DNA of 64,000 bases from Gallalistipes aquisgranensis (GCF_014982715.1 NZ_JADCJY010000001.1:1178001-1242000), one strand, 5' to 3'. Positions 42,054 to 52,350 are shown, numbered from the stretch's first letter. Made by a program: numbers and translations. The notes: a model not told the origin generated them from the sequence alone.

Positions 42054-43160
42054 CTACAAAGATAACGATTTGCCCCTCTTCTCCTCACATGCATCCAGAA
42101 TCCGCAAGGCATTGCCGTGATAAAGCTTTCGCAATACGTCGTCCGGCAGGGATATACCATAGATAGCCCAGCGCCCCTGCATGTGATGTCCGGCTCCCGG
42201 ATCTATGTACTCATCGTCCGTTTCCAGAAATCTGTAATAGACTCTGTATGCCTCCGCATTGGGTTCCGTGTCGGTGCCGAACAGAATACGGTCCTGATAA
42301 CGGATAAGGAACTTCCGGGCTGTATAAGGCTGTCGTCCCAACTCGCTGATGCGGGCGCTGATGTCCACCACGATATTCGAATAGGTGTCGAGCCACATGC
42401 CTACCCGACCGAGATCTTCGGGCAGATTGGCCATGTGGGGACAGATATAGGTTGTCTCCGGATGACGGGCGATCATCCTGTTGCGCTGACCGAGCAATGC
42501 CTCCTTCGAAGGGAAACGTCTGCGGTCGGCAAAACTCCACTCCGGATGGGCGGCCAGTTCGTCGTAACGTTCATTGTAGCGATCTACCGGTGTGAAAAAA
42601 GCCTCCGGATCACCCGTATGAATCAATACGGGGATTCCCAACTCCCCGCACTTGGTCCAGATAGGATCGAGACGCGGATCGTCGATGGCGATCAAAGCCC
42701 CCGATGCATCCCGATATTCGAGCCCCAGTTGCTTGAACACTTTTACCCCTCTGCATCCTGAACCGACAGCTTCCTCCAGCCGGGCCGCCTCCCTATGGCC
42801 GAAGTCGGGTTCGTCAATCCGAAGAAAGTCCGGATGAAAGAAAACCGTAAACCGCTCCGGCGAACAGCCCCGGGATACCTCCAGATGTTTCCTGTAAAAA
42901 TCATCCTTCGAATGACCGTCCAGACTGACACAACGCCATACTCCGGCTTCATCCATCTCATCCAGATATTTTCCCATATCAACGAGCCGTCCCAGATGAT
43001 TGTGCATGTCGATCACAGGGAAACGGGGTTTCATCACCTTCGTCTCCTTCACTTTCAGCTGGCTCACCGGACGCCAGTCCACCAATTTCAAATCGGCTCC
43101 GCCCGCCCCTTCGGGCGCGGACAGACCGCACGAAACATTATCGTCCATATATTTTCTCAT
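42054..43160 (-). CDS. Amidohydrolase-family protein (Amidohydro_2)
   Basis: A 368-residue TIM-barrel metal hydrolase or decarboxylase. DMHNH near residue 50 and later His/Asp sites (LIHTGD, CPHMAN, FGTDTEPN) match the family metal ligands. No signal peptide is seen, so it is probably cytoplasmic. ATG 43160 is preferred to a GTG five codons upstream. Some relatives act on uronate- or lactone-derived products, which would suit a PUL that yields acidic sugars (inference). Confidence 0.85.
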   Translation of the reverse strand: MRKYMDDNVSCGLSAPEGAGGADLKLVDWRPVSQLKVKETKVMKPRFPVIDMHNHLGRLVDMGKYLDEMDEAGVWRCVSLDGHSKDDFYRKHLEVSRGCSPERFTVFFHPDFLRIDEPDFGHREAARLEEAVGSGCRGVKVFKQLGLEYRDASGALIAIDDPRLDPIWTKCGELGIPVLIHTGDPEAFFTPVDRYNERYDELAAHPEWSFADRRRFPSKEALLGQRNRMIARHPETTYICPHMANLPEDLGRVGMWLDTYSNIVVDISARISELGRQPYTARKFLIRYQDRILFGTDTEPNAEAYRVYYRFLETDDEYIDPGAGHHMQGRWAIYGISLPDDVLRKLYHGNALRILDACEEKRGKSLSL

Positions 43161-43183
43161 TTTATTCGGATTCACTTTTCAGA

Positions 43184-44809
43184 TCAGTCGCACGCCGACA
43201 CCGTCACAACGGCTCTTTGCCCGGATTCCAACACGATGTCGATCCCGTCGATCAGTTCTTCGCCGCGGCAATGTTTTCTCACGCCGTCCACACAGAGCGC
43301 ATACTCCCGGTCCCGCTCTACCGTAAACCATTGAGGAAACTGATTGATACGAGGCCAGTCGGCCGGCAGATGCAGATTCTCCCGGTATCGGGGTGCATCG
43401 AAAAACAGCTTTCCTCTCCACGGCATCCCTGCCGTCAGCACAAGCACAGTCTTTCCCTCCTCATCGGCCGCTCCCCACTGCACATCCTCCCGCCAAGGTG
43501 CCAGACGTGTTCCCCGGGTTTTCCACAAGGCATACATCACGGCTGTCCGGGCGAAATTCCCATCGCCGTGCCACCCTTCCAATATTCCGTCCGGACGCTG
43601 GAAAGAGTACATGACATTAATTTCGCTGTCGATCCAGTCGGCGGCCTCCTGCGAACGTTCCCGGTTGTAAAGATTCAGGGCGCTTTCGATCGCATCGGCA
43701 TATCCGTCCATGTTGTTCTCCCAATTATGGCTGCGATAGTGGGCGTTCAGATTGGAAAATACTTTCAGCACGGCATCCCGATAGGCCTCGACTCCGTCCA
43801 GCTGGTAGACGATGTAATAGCCGTCCAGCGTATAGCCCCAAGTATCGGCCAGCCGTGTTTCCAAAATCTCCCCGGTCGAAGGGTTCACCTCATCGTAAAA
43901 GAGCCCGTGCCCGTTACGGCCCACCTCCAACACCCTGTCGAGCAGACGGTGCAGCGGCCCGCGGTACTGCTCCTGTTTCTGCGGCCGGGCATAATGCACC
44001 GTCGCATACAGTTCACACAGCCCCAGCATGATCTCGCAACCGTGGTCACGCAGTCTCAACCGCTCGGAATCGGCTGGATGACGATCCCCCAACAGATAAT
44101 AGTCCCCTATACGGATCGCCCATTCGAGATACTCTTCCCGACCCGTCATCCAATAGAGCCGGGAAAGTACCTGCAACAAGTCACCGTTCACCTCGATCAC
44201 CTGCGAATTGCCGAAATAGTCACCTCGTATCTCCGTCACGATCTCCACCAACCCGTGCAGGCTGTCCAGAATGGAGATCATCCGTTCCGACCAGGGTGAA
44301 ACTCCCAGCAATTCGGTGATCGGCAGCAGTCCGTCCTTCATGTACTCCGCTGAACCGAAAATCACATTTCCCGTATCGACCGGATTGTTTTGCAGACGGT
44401 GGGTCCGCAGGTCATAGGTTGCAGGACAGGCGCCCAAGCAGGAAGTCAGTTCCGTCTCCGTCCGCAGCATATCGAGCATCCTGCCCCGGAAAAGCCCTTC
44501 GTCCGTAAAAAAAGAGGTAATCACCATGAAAGGATAGTTGTCTGCCGCAGCATCCTGTGCATTCCAGAAATAGTCTCCCTGCAAATTTTTCGGTATCAGC
44601 CCCGTTACCGTATCGGCCACCGCCAGCCACCCCTCCACGAAACGGTGGCTGCGAGCGAATGCCTCGCCGGCAAGCCGTCCGTTGACGATGGCCCGTTCGA
44701 TCGTCTCCCGCCGGGGCGCATCTCCGCATGCCGCAAGCAGAATCACAGGCAGGAGCAACCATCCGCCGCTTATCGTCCGTATCCGATTCATTTTCATCTT
44801 GCCGGTCAT
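43184..44809 (-). CDS. Alpha/alpha-toroid glycosidase-like lipoprotein, function unknown
   Basis: A 541-residue lipoprotein (lipobox LLAAC, Cys about 28). The body is rich in paired helices with aromatic acidic motifs (GDYFWNAQDAAADNYPFM, HRPxxSHNWENNMDGYADAIE-like region, GWHGDGNFARTAVMYALW), characteristic of six-hairpin glycosidases and lyases; a beta-sandwich (about 450-541) follows. No exact family is recognised. Its ATG overlaps the previous stop (ATGA), so it is coupled to the alginate-lyase-like gene. A longer open frame upstream is a shadow of that gene. Confidence 0.72.
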   Translation of the reverse strand: MTGKMKMNRIRTISGGWLLLPVILLAACGDAPRRETIERAIVNGRLAGEAFARSHRFVEGWLAVADTVTGLIPKNLQGDYFWNAQDAAADNYPFMVITSFFTDEGLFRGRMLDMLRTETELTSCLGACPATYDLRTHRLQNNPVDTGNVIFGSAEYMKDGLLPITELLGVSPWSERMISILDSLHGLVEIVTEIRGDYFGNSQVIEVNGDLLQVLSRLYWMTGREEYLEWAIRIGDYYLLGDRHPADSERLRLRDHGCEIMLGLCELYATVHYARPQKQEQYRGPLHRLLDRVLEVGRNGHGLFYDEVNPSTGEILETRLADTWGYTLDGYYIVYQLDGVEAYRDAVLKVFSNLNAHYRSHNWENNMDGYADAIESALNLYNRERSQEAADWIDSEINVMYSFQRPDGILEGWHGDGNFARTAVMYALWKTRGTRLAPWREDVQWGAADEEGKTVLVLTAGMPWRGKLFFDAPRYRENLHLPADWPRINQFPQWFTVERDREYALCVDGVRKHCRGEELIDGIDIVLESGQRAVVTVSACD

Positions 44810-45948
44810 TTTTGCGAGAACTGAGCCACATAAGGATATCCGGCATTCTTGCCGTGCCCCCACACATTCTGATTTTTTGCGAAGTCGGAACCGTAAGCCC
44901 GATCCACGAACTCCAGAATCCAGAGATCGTCGCCGGCAAACGCCCAAGAGGGGCCGCAACGTTCCGTCAGGTAGACCTGTAAGGCGTAGACCGCACGATA
45001 GAGCGCCCGGTCGCCCTCCTCCCAGATCGGCATCCCCTGACGTTCCAGAATACGGGCCGCCATGATCCACCCCTGGAGAGCCTCGAACGGATATCCCGTG
45101 GCGGCAATATCCCGGGCGGAGAAAGGAGCCCCCCGACGCATCTCCTCGGGTTGCAGTCCGTCGAGCGAAAGGCCCTCCTTAGCGGTCCCCGCCGGATTGA
45201 TAATCATCGGGCGGGAGGGATCGGCCTGCCAGGAGAGATCGTCCCCGTATTTGAATCCCTCCGCACTGGGCCCGTTGAGCGTCGTCATCCAGATGTCGCG
45301 GATAGTGCGCAAAGCATTCCGATCTCCCAAATAGGCATAAATAGCACACATCGTTCCCAACCCCATCGATCCCCAGTTGTTGGGACGCGTAAGGGTCATC
45401 TCGTGCAGGGTCTGGTGACGGGCCGAACATATCCATCCGTCGGCAACCTCTTTCAGATAACGTTCGAAAGCCTCCGTCCGGTATCCGACCAGATCGGCAG
45501 CCATGGCATACGCACCGATCTCGCGCCCCCAGGCCAACGTACGTGACCCCTCGGGCTGTCCGTCCCGCACGATCCTCTCGACGGCATCCACCACCTTTTT
45601 CCGGTATGCCGCAGCCTCGTCCGAACTACCGGCAGCGGCCAGGCGCTCCGAAACGATGGCGGCTGCCAGAACGTAGCAGTTCGTATTGTCGTCCTGATTG
45701 CCCACGTCCGGATGCGAAGTATCTTTCGATGCATCCATCAACACTTCGCGCCACCCGGGACCGGTCATCGGCAAGAGGGCGAGTTCGGCACGGGAGCTCC
45801 ATATTCCGGAGATTTCCGCCGGAGGATCGGGCAACGGCCAGCGTCCGTTTCCCGTCTCGCCGTCCGCGGCGGTACGGTTCCCGCATGCGAACAGCAGAAA
45901 TATTCCGACCCATACGGGCCACATTTTTCTTTCCATCATTTTCTTCAT
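44806..45948 (-). CDS. Alginate-lyase-like (polysaccharide lyase fold) lipoprotein
   Basis: A 380-residue lipoprotein (signal up to LLFACG). It is an alpha/alpha-toroid protein resembling the Alginate_lyase Pfam family, with NTNCYVLAAAIVSERL, TLHEMTLTRPNNWGSMGLGTM (a catalytic-like Asn-Asn-Trp region) and SLDGLQPEEMRRG. Such enzymes cleave uronate-containing polysaccharides by beta-elimination. The start at 45948 overlaps the upstream stop by 4 nt (ATGA); the 27-residue longer form lacks a proper signal. Confidence 0.75.
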   Translation of the reverse strand: MKKMMERKMWPVWVGIFLLFACGNRTAADGETGNGRWPLPDPPAEISGIWSSRAELALLPMTGPGWREVLMDASKDTSHPDVGNQDDNTNCYVLAAAIVSERLAAAGSSDEAAAYRKKVVDAVERIVRDGQPEGSRTLAWGREIGAYAMAADLVGYRTEAFERYLKEVADGWICSARHQTLHEMTLTRPNNWGSMGLGTMCAIYAYLGDRNALRTIRDIWMTTLNGPSAEGFKYGDDLSWQADPSRPMIINPAGTAKEGLSLDGLQPEEMRRGAPFSARDIAATGYPFEALQGWIMAARILERQGMPIWEEGDRALYRAVYALQVYLTERCGPSWAFAGDDLWILEFVDRAYGSDFAKNQNVWGHGKNAGYPYVAQFSQK

Positions 45949-48569
45949 TTTACAATTTGGATCGAATCGAACAAATAGGGAGCTACCACGTAGCGCTCCG
46001 GATCGTTCCCATCGCACCGGAATGACCACGTTTCGAGCGTAAGCGCCCGCGGGGTGACATCTACCAGCGTAAAACTCTGTTCGCGCAACGAGCGGTCGTA
46101 ACCGGCCGAAGTCTTGTCCGCGAATTCATAACCGGATGAAACGCGCGTCAGCGCCGAAGCATCGTACAGGATCTTATGGTACCATTTCGAAATGCCTCCC
46201 GTACCGTTCACGACATAGAGAGGAGCGGAAGGCGACCGGAATACCTGGCGGCCATTCTCCCCCAAAAAGGGAACCCGGGCATTACGCCCGTTCCGCACGA
46301 AACTGCGGGTAAAGCTGTGATCATGCCCCATCAGCACGGCATCAATTCCCCACTCTTCGAACCGGGGAGCCAGTTTTCCACGCAAAAAGTCGATATCCTC
46401 GTCATCCACGTGATCTGTGGCCGCATAGAGCGCTTTATGCAGCAGAACGATGTTCCATCTCCTGCGTTTTTCCGCCAAATCGCGCTCCATCCATGCAATC
46501 TGACGGTCAAGGCACGTCCCCTCCCAATATTGCGTGTTGAGTACGATGAAATGGACACAACCGTAATCGAACGAATAGACGAACGGCATGCCCTCTACGG
46601 ACGAAACCGCAGGAAAATGGTTGGCCAGGTCACCGTCGCTGTCATGGTTTCCCTGCACGGGCACCACAAAACAATTCCTCAGCAAGGTATCCCCCGCCTC
46701 GAAAAAACGGTCCCACTGGGTGTAGTTGTATCCGTTTTCCGTCATATCGCCGGCCAGATAGAGAAACGCAGGCTCCGGCATCCGTTCCAGAATGTTTCCG
46801 TACGTACGACGGACCGCCTGTACAGACAACGGATTATCCACCTGCAGATCGGCTACGTAAACGAACCCGAATCCCTCCTCCCGGGAGGCCGGAGCCGTCG
46901 TAACACTGTGAACCGGACTCACGATCCCACTCTCGGCATCACCCACCCGATACAGATAACGGGTACCGGGGACCAATCCTCCGACCGTCGCCCGGTGAAA
47001 GGTCCGGGCACCGTCGTACAACCGTTTGTTGACCGTTCCCCTGACGGCTTCCGTACGACCCGTTCCCCGCCGTTGAAGACAATCCGGCAAACGGACGGAA
47101 TCCCGCTCCGGAACGATCCATACAGTACTCGCTGTAAGCGTTGTATCGTACGTCGTCCAACCGAACGAAAGCGACACGGAAGGGTCGGAAGTGGTTACAG
47201 CCGCCACGTTTCGGGGTGTCTTGTCGGTCGATACCCGGTAACGGGTATTGACCGTAATCCGATACCAACGGCTCTCACGTCCGGTCCGGTCCTTCACCTT
47301 ATAGCAGAACGGATAGGCCGTAGCCGGTTCCAGTCCGTCGAAACGCGCTTCCGGTTCCGCACTCCACACCGCCAGGGCAGGAAGCCCCCGGTCGGCCCGC
47401 ATCACGCAATAGGCGATACCCGACTCCTCAGAACCGGATTCCAGCCGCAAGGTAACGCAGGAAGTATCCGATCGTGTCCGTACATGCACGGGAATCTGCG
47501 GCTCGCCCCATGAAAAATCGTAACCAAAGGGAAACCGGGCAAACCCGGCCAGTACCGGATACCCCTTCCCGAAAGCGGTTTCCCGCCAACTCCACAGACC
47601 GCCGAAATGCCAACCGAAATTTTCATAAAATCCCCGTTCGGCAAAAGAGGCGGACGAAACGGCCGTCGCTCCGTCGGACACCGTTTTTCCACGGGGTCCG
47701 GAAGCCTCCCAAACGGCCGTCCGACAAATTTCCGCACCGGGTTCGGCCTGTCCCACGGCTCCGCCGACCGACCGGCTGTCCGGAGCGGCCTCCAAAGAAC
47801 GGTTGACGGCCATACAACAGCGCACATGTCCCGTCCGGGACACCTGCCCCACCAAACCTCCCGTTTTGTTCCGCCCGACCACCTCGCCCGAACTTATGCA
47901 GCGCTCGATCACTCCGTTGTCTGAGAGCAACCGACCGCTCAGTCCGCCCTGACTGTCGGCCTCCCCCTCACAGATCACGGCGGCCGAAGAGAAACAGTCT
48001 CGCATCAGAGGCGTCACACGCTGTCCGGCGATCTCGGGAAGGCGCCCCACGATTCCGCCCGCGCAATGCATCAAGGCATGCACCTCCCCGCTGACGTAAC
48101 AATTCCGAACCGTGCCGTAAAGCGCTCCGGCGATCGCCCCTACCGTATTGCGGCCCAACACGTAAACATCCACAAGCGCCAGATTCTCCACCACAGCCTG
48201 CGTGACGGCATTCCCCACATTGCCGAACAGTCCCACTGTCGCCATATCCGGCTGCAGGATCGTCAGATTACGGATCGCATGAAACCGTCCGTCGAACCGA
48301 CCGAGAAAATTGCCCCGTATCGGGGTGAAATTCTCAGTTCCGGAAAGGTCGATGTCGGCCGTCAGCGCATAATGTCCGTCGGCAGGACACTCCGCCGAGC
48401 CGAAATGCCGGCTCAGATAGACCAGCTGCCTGCCGTCCGCGATCTCATAAACTCCTGCGGCATTACGCACCGGAGCCTCGTTTCCGGATGCATGTGCGAG
48501 GAGACCCGACAGGAAAAGCACACACGTAAACATGCATGCCAGCCCTGTCTTATGCTCCCTTTTTCCCAT
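45945..48569 (-). CDS. GLUG-repeat/purple-acid-phosphatase-like fusion protein
   Basis: An 874-residue secreted protein. A signal (about 1-28) is followed by beta-helical GLUG-type repeats (about 90-330: VGLFGNVGNAV, VGAIAGALYGTVRN, TGGLVGQVSRTGHV), a fibronectin-like purple-acid-phosphatase N-domain (about 455-570) and a metallophosphoesterase domain (about 575-790). The metal motifs are VADLQ (His replaced by Gln), AGDMTENG, GNHD, LLHKALY and GHDH. It may remove phosphate or cleave a phosphodiester on the PUL's glycan (inference). It overlaps the next gene by 4 nt. Confidence 0.85.
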   Translation of the reverse strand: MGKREHKTGLACMFTCVLFLSGLLAHASGNEAPVRNAAGVYEIADGRQLVYLSRHFGSAECPADGHYALTADIDLSGTENFTPIRGNFLGRFDGRFHAIRNLTILQPDMATVGLFGNVGNAVTQAVVENLALVDVYVLGRNTVGAIAGALYGTVRNCYVSGEVHALMHCAGGIVGRLPEIAGQRVTPLMRDCFSSAAVICEGEADSQGGLSGRLLSDNGVIERCISSGEVVGRNKTGGLVGQVSRTGHVRCCMAVNRSLEAAPDSRSVGGAVGQAEPGAEICRTAVWEASGPRGKTVSDGATAVSSASFAERGFYENFGWHFGGLWSWRETAFGKGYPVLAGFARFPFGYDFSWGEPQIPVHVRTRSDTSCVTLRLESGSEESGIAYCVMRADRGLPALAVWSAEPEARFDGLEPATAYPFCYKVKDRTGRESRWYRITVNTRYRVSTDKTPRNVAAVTTSDPSVSLSFGWTTYDTTLTASTVWIVPERDSVRLPDCLQRRGTGRTEAVRGTVNKRLYDGARTFHRATVGGLVPGTRYLYRVGDAESGIVSPVHSVTTAPASREEGFGFVYVADLQVDNPLSVQAVRRTYGNILERMPEPAFLYLAGDMTENGYNYTQWDRFFEAGDTLLRNCFVVPVQGNHDSDGDLANHFPAVSSVEGMPFVYSFDYGCVHFIVLNTQYWEGTCLDRQIAWMERDLAEKRRRWNIVLLHKALYAATDHVDDEDIDFLRGKLAPRFEEWGIDAVLMGHDHSFTRSFVRNGRNARVPFLGENGRQVFRSPSAPLYVVNGTGGISKWYHKILYDASALTRVSSGYEFADKTSAGYDRSLREQSFTLVDVTPRALTLETWSFRCDGNDPERYVVAPYLFDSIQIVK

Positions 48570-48579
48570 CGCGCAGTTT

Positions 48580-50430
48580 CTATTTCCAGTCCGAAAGCGG
48601 AACGATATCGGCCGCCGTCACTTCGCCCTCCTCCCACGCAGGAGAGAAAAGGACACAAATCCGCTGCTCCGTTTGTCCTTCCAGACGAATCGCCAAACGG
48701 TTGATTCCGATATTTTCGGCCTGGGGCGGCTCCTGACGGGCCGACTCCACGACGAACGCCGCCCCCGCAGGCGAAAGTATCCGGGCGGTCATCTTCCTGC
48801 CGCCGAGCGAAAATCGGGCCGTAGCTCCTTCCACTTCCAGCCCGGCATCCGTCATCACTCCCCAATTCACCCGTCCGGGAGCCTTCATTGCGAATTCGTC
48901 CTGTACGAGTACGGCCTTTCTTCCCCCGACCATACGGATACCCCGCGAAACGAAGGAACACTGATCCCGATAAGCATCGCTCAGATTCATCACCACGAAA
49001 GGCGCATCCGTGTCGAGAGACACCCTGCTGAAATTCGCCTTCGAATCCAGACATTGCTCCTTGCCGTTGAACACAGGGAGGTTATGGCTGCGCGTCACGC
49101 AGCGGTAGTAATCCCAGCGCTGTTTTTTGAAATCGAAAAATCCGGGCAGTTCGTATTTGTCGGACCCCAGGTCGAGCAACCACCGCTCACCCAGCGCATC
49201 CAGTTCGAAATTACCCATATCCAGATGCACATGGCTCACACCGGTCGTCCCGGCCTTCATTCCCACGAACAGGGCATCCCGGTTCCAACCGCTGCGCATA
49301 CAGGCCACCTCCACCTTGCTCCGCAGGTATCTGTCCAGCGGAGATTTCACCCGCCAGCCCTCCACCCGGGGCGTATAATACATCACATGGAACACCTGCG
49401 CCGGCATATTCTGCAACAGGTCGTGTTCCGACTCCGAAAAATCGGGATTTCCATACCGCTCGGCCAGCCAGAACATAGGCGGCAGATAGGAACGCCGCAC
49501 CTTCATGTGACAGTCGCTGAACGCAAGCATGTATCCGGCGGGCCCGGTCATCGTGATCGGAAAATAACCGGTCTTACGAAACCCCTCGAACCGTTCGCTC
49601 ATACCGAAATCGGTCCCCAAAGCCGAGCGCATGGAGGCAAAGCCGTAAGCGCAATAGCGTACGGCATAATGCCAGTAGGAAGGTCCCTCCACGCAGACCC
49701 CGTCCGGATCGAACGCCACCATCGCCCGGGGCATCGACTCCAGCGCCAGCGGAATAATCTGACGGGCATAGTCAGGATCTGTGTCTGCCACGGACAACGC
49801 ACCGATAATCAATCCGTTGTTGCACACCTGATTCCAGTTATTGACCCGTTTGTCGAATCCGCCCTTCGAATGATAAACCTTAAGACCCTCTTCCAACCCT
49901 TTTTCAATGATGGAAGTACGCAGCACCTCTTTCGTGCCGTCATCCAGCCAGTCATAAAGCCAGTCGTAACCGATGGCTACGGCATGGGTCATTTCGGCCA
50001 CATCGAGAAAGTGATGCGGGTCCCAATCGACGAAACCGCATACGGCCAACAGATTCGTTTTGGCCGCTTCGGCATACTTTTCATCGCCCGTCCAACGCCA
50101 TGCAAAAGCCAGATTATAGACCCGGGTCAAGGCATTCCGGCTCACGCGAAGCATGTCGCGCGTAGTCATGATACGCTCGAGAGGCTTCTTTCCCAGAATC
50201 GTATCGTCCGTCGCTTTCAGCACGTCCCTCACGTAACGCTGCAACAGGGTGTCGGTTTCATACCGGTGACGCAGCTCCTCCATACGGCCGTCGGTCAGAA
50301 TCAGACGCGGATGTCCCTCCGCCAACGTTCCCTTTTCGCCGCCGATCGTCAGAGTCAAAGGACGACGCTCCGCCCGGCAGGCTGACAGCGACAATACGAC
50401 CGCAAACAAAAATATCAATACTTTTTTCAT
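48580..50430 (-). CDS. Heparinase II/III-like polysaccharide lyase
   Basis: A 616-residue lipoprotein (lipobox LSAC, Cys about 18). The N-terminal alpha/alpha toroid (about 50-370) contains VNNWNQVCNNG and EGPSYWHYA; the C-terminal beta-sandwich heparinase II/III domain starts near SHVHLDMGNFELDALGERW. Related lyases degrade heparin, heparan or other uronic-acid polymers. It starts after the intercistronic hairpin behind SusD and ends 10 nt before the GLUG/phosphatase gene. Confidence 0.88.
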   Translation of the reverse strand: MKKVLIFLFAVVLSLSACRAERRPLTLTIGGEKGTLAEGHPRLILTDGRMEELRHRYETDTLLQRYVRDVLKATDDTILGKKPLERIMTTRDMLRVSRNALTRVYNLAFAWRWTGDEKYAEAAKTNLLAVCGFVDWDPHHFLDVAEMTHAVAIGYDWLYDWLDDGTKEVLRTSIIEKGLEEGLKVYHSKGGFDKRVNNWNQVCNNGLIIGALSVADTDPDYARQIIPLALESMPRAMVAFDPDGVCVEGPSYWHYAVRYCAYGFASMRSALGTDFGMSERFEGFRKTGYFPITMTGPAGYMLAFSDCHMKVRRSYLPPMFWLAERYGNPDFSESEHDLLQNMPAQVFHVMYYTPRVEGWRVKSPLDRYLRSKVEVACMRSGWNRDALFVGMKAGTTGVSHVHLDMGNFELDALGERWLLDLGSDKYELPGFFDFKKQRWDYYRCVTRSHNLPVFNGKEQCLDSKANFSRVSLDTDAPFVVMNLSDAYRDQCSFVSRGIRMVGGRKAVLVQDEFAMKAPGRVNWGVMTDAGLEVEGATARFSLGGRKMTARILSPAGAAFVVESARQEPPQAENIGINRLAIRLEGQTEQRICVLFSPAWEEGEVTAADIVPLSDWK

Positions 50431-50449
50431 ACATCGGGCTTTTACCAAA

Positions 50450-50495
50450 CCGGGGGAACGGACCCGCCGAATACGAATCGGGCCCCTTCCCCCGG
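50450..50495 (-). promoter_or_regulatory. Intercistronic hairpin behind susD
   Basis: A perfect 9-bp stem (50450-50458 with 50487-50495) with further imperfect internal pairing lies between SusD and the lyase gene. Stem-loops here can stabilise susCD mRNA or reduce downstream transcription. Confidence 0.5.
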
Positions 50496-50505
50496 CAGAA
50501 TTGAA

Positions 50506-52338
50506 TTACTTATAGCTGGGATGCTGGCTCAGTTTCGGATTATCGTCGCAGATGGACTGAGGAATCGGATAGAGTTCCGTCTTGTTCGCCTGAAAATCGC
50601 GGGCATAGGTGGTCATAATATCGGCATTGCTGCTCATTTTGTTGGTGTAATTGGTCTGCACCCAACCTTCCGCCGTGGGATAAGCGGGGTCTTTGTCGAT
50701 ATTGCTGTACGCCTTCTCCGGATACCCTTTCGTGGGATCGTCGCACGGTTTGTAATAACAGAACTTGGGATAGTCGGCCGTGTTGGACGCAATCGCAATC
50801 TGGGCATCCTTCGTTTTCTGAATCATTTCGCCGAGTTTGTTCCAGCGAATCAGGTCGAACTTGCGGAGCGCTTCGGCCCCCAGTTCCCAGGCCCGCTCCT
50901 GAATCAGTACATCAAGGAATTGTTCTTCGCTCATATCGCCGTACTCCTCGTTCTCTATCTCCTCCTCGTTTCCCTTATAGGCGCGTTTGCGCACCTCCTT
51001 CAACGCCTTGATCGCCGCATCCGTGGGGCCGTGATGGATATAGTTCTCCGCTTCGGCGAACATCAGCAGCACATCGGCATAACGCATGTAGATCCAGTTG
51101 ATGTTGGTATAGTCGTTCATGTAGGTCGGACACCACCACGCCCGCCACTTGCCGGGATTGTACTCCCAGAGTCGGTTCGTGATGATTCCCTTGCTGTTCT
51201 TGTCCACTTCCATATCCGCCACGACCGTTTCAAACCGCGTGTCGTGCTCCTTGAAGGAAAGGATATACGGAGCGGTCAGACGCACCTCCGTACCGGTCAT
51301 CCCGTATTTCGACTCCTTGTTGCAGTTAGCACCGATCTTATTGCCTATCTGACCGTTGTAGGAACTTTCCCCCACTTCGGGATTGTACATTCCGATCTCG
51401 AACATGCTCTCACCGAACTCCGTGTCGAACTTCTGTGCACACACGTTTTTCCAGATATTCTGGTAGACGGGATTCAGCCGGTGATTCGCATTGGGGTCGT
51501 CGATGACGTCGGCGCACTGCTGGCGGGCCAGTTCGTAATATTCCTCTATCTTCGCCGCATCGGGACGTTTGCGCATTCCCATGTTGCCTCCGGTAGCCAG
51601 ATCCCAGCGCAGCGAGTACCCGGCCGCATGCAGGCACACCCGAGCCAGCAGACCCTTCACAGCCCCTTTGGTGAAACGCGCCTGGGCAGCGACCTCCTTA
51701 CGCCAGGGAGTCAGTTCGACCGCCGTTTTCAGATCGCTGATAATTTGGTCGTAAATCACATCCCGGGAAGTGCGGTCCACGTAGAACACCTCACCGGCCT
51801 TCGAGGGAGTGAACCGGGCGGGAACATCCCCCCAGCGGACGATCAGATCGAGATAACACAAAGCACGCAGTGCCAGCATCTCTCCATGGATACGTTTGAG
51901 TTCGGCCTGTTCCTGTGCCGTGCCTCCGGAGTAAAGAGCCATCTGAGGAACCCGTTCGATGCAGATATTGCACCGCTCGATACAGGAATACCATTTGTTC
52001 CACAGACTGTTCAACTCGGTGTCGACGCTGGCGGGCGTCGAGGAATAACGGGAAAAATTCCGCCGTCCGACAGTCTCCCAGCCCCCCGAAGTCCTCATGA
52101 TGTCGCAGTCCGTCGTGGTCATCGTCACCACTTTGCGGCCATACATGGGATGCGCCATTACCACATAGGCTCCGTAGGCGGCCATACGGGCTTGAACCAC
52201 CGTCTGGAAAAGGTTCTCCGAATCGTAATTCGATTCCGAAGGTACCGTCAGGAAATCGTCGCAGGAAGTCAACGAAGCGACAAGGAGGACGGAAAACAAT
52301 CCGGCTTTTATCTTAACAAACAAATTTCGAGTTTTCAT
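50506..52338 (-). CDS. susD: SusD/RagB-family glycan-binding lipoprotein
   Basis: A 610-residue surface lipoprotein (lipobox SLTSC, Cys about 26). It has the SusD N-terminal TPR-like helices (NLFQTVVQARMAAYGAYVVM), the long central region, and the conserved C-terminal part (WIYMRYADVLLMFAEAENY, WELGAEALRKFDLIRWNKL, LYPIP). It forms the lid on the SusC transporter encoded 12 nt upstream and captures oligosaccharide at the cell surface. Confidence 0.96.
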   Translation of the reverse strand: MKTRNLFVKIKAGLFSVLLVASLTSCDDFLTVPSESNYDSENLFQTVVQARMAAYGAYVVMAHPMYGRKVVTMTTTDCDIMRTSGGWETVGRRNFSRYSSTPASVDTELNSLWNKWYSCIERCNICIERVPQMALYSGGTAQEQAELKRIHGEMLALRALCYLDLIVRWGDVPARFTPSKAGEVFYVDRTSRDVIYDQIISDLKTAVELTPWRKEVAAQARFTKGAVKGLLARVCLHAAGYSLRWDLATGGNMGMRKRPDAAKIEEYYELARQQCADVIDDPNANHRLNPVYQNIWKNVCAQKFDTEFGESMFEIGMYNPEVGESSYNGQIGNKIGANCNKESKYGMTGTEVRLTAPYILSFKEHDTRFETVVADMEVDKNSKGIITNRLWEYNPGKWRAWWCPTYMNDYTNINWIYMRYADVLLMFAEAENYIHHGPTDAAIKALKEVRKRAYKGNEEEIENEEYGDMSEEQFLDVLIQERAWELGAEALRKFDLIRWNKLGEMIQKTKDAQIAIASNTADYPKFCYYKPCDDPTKGYPEKAYSNIDKDPAYPTAEGWVQTNYTNKMSSNADIMTTYARDFQANKTELYPIPQSICDDNPKLSQHPSYK

Positions 52339-52350
52339 GGGTCGTTCCGA

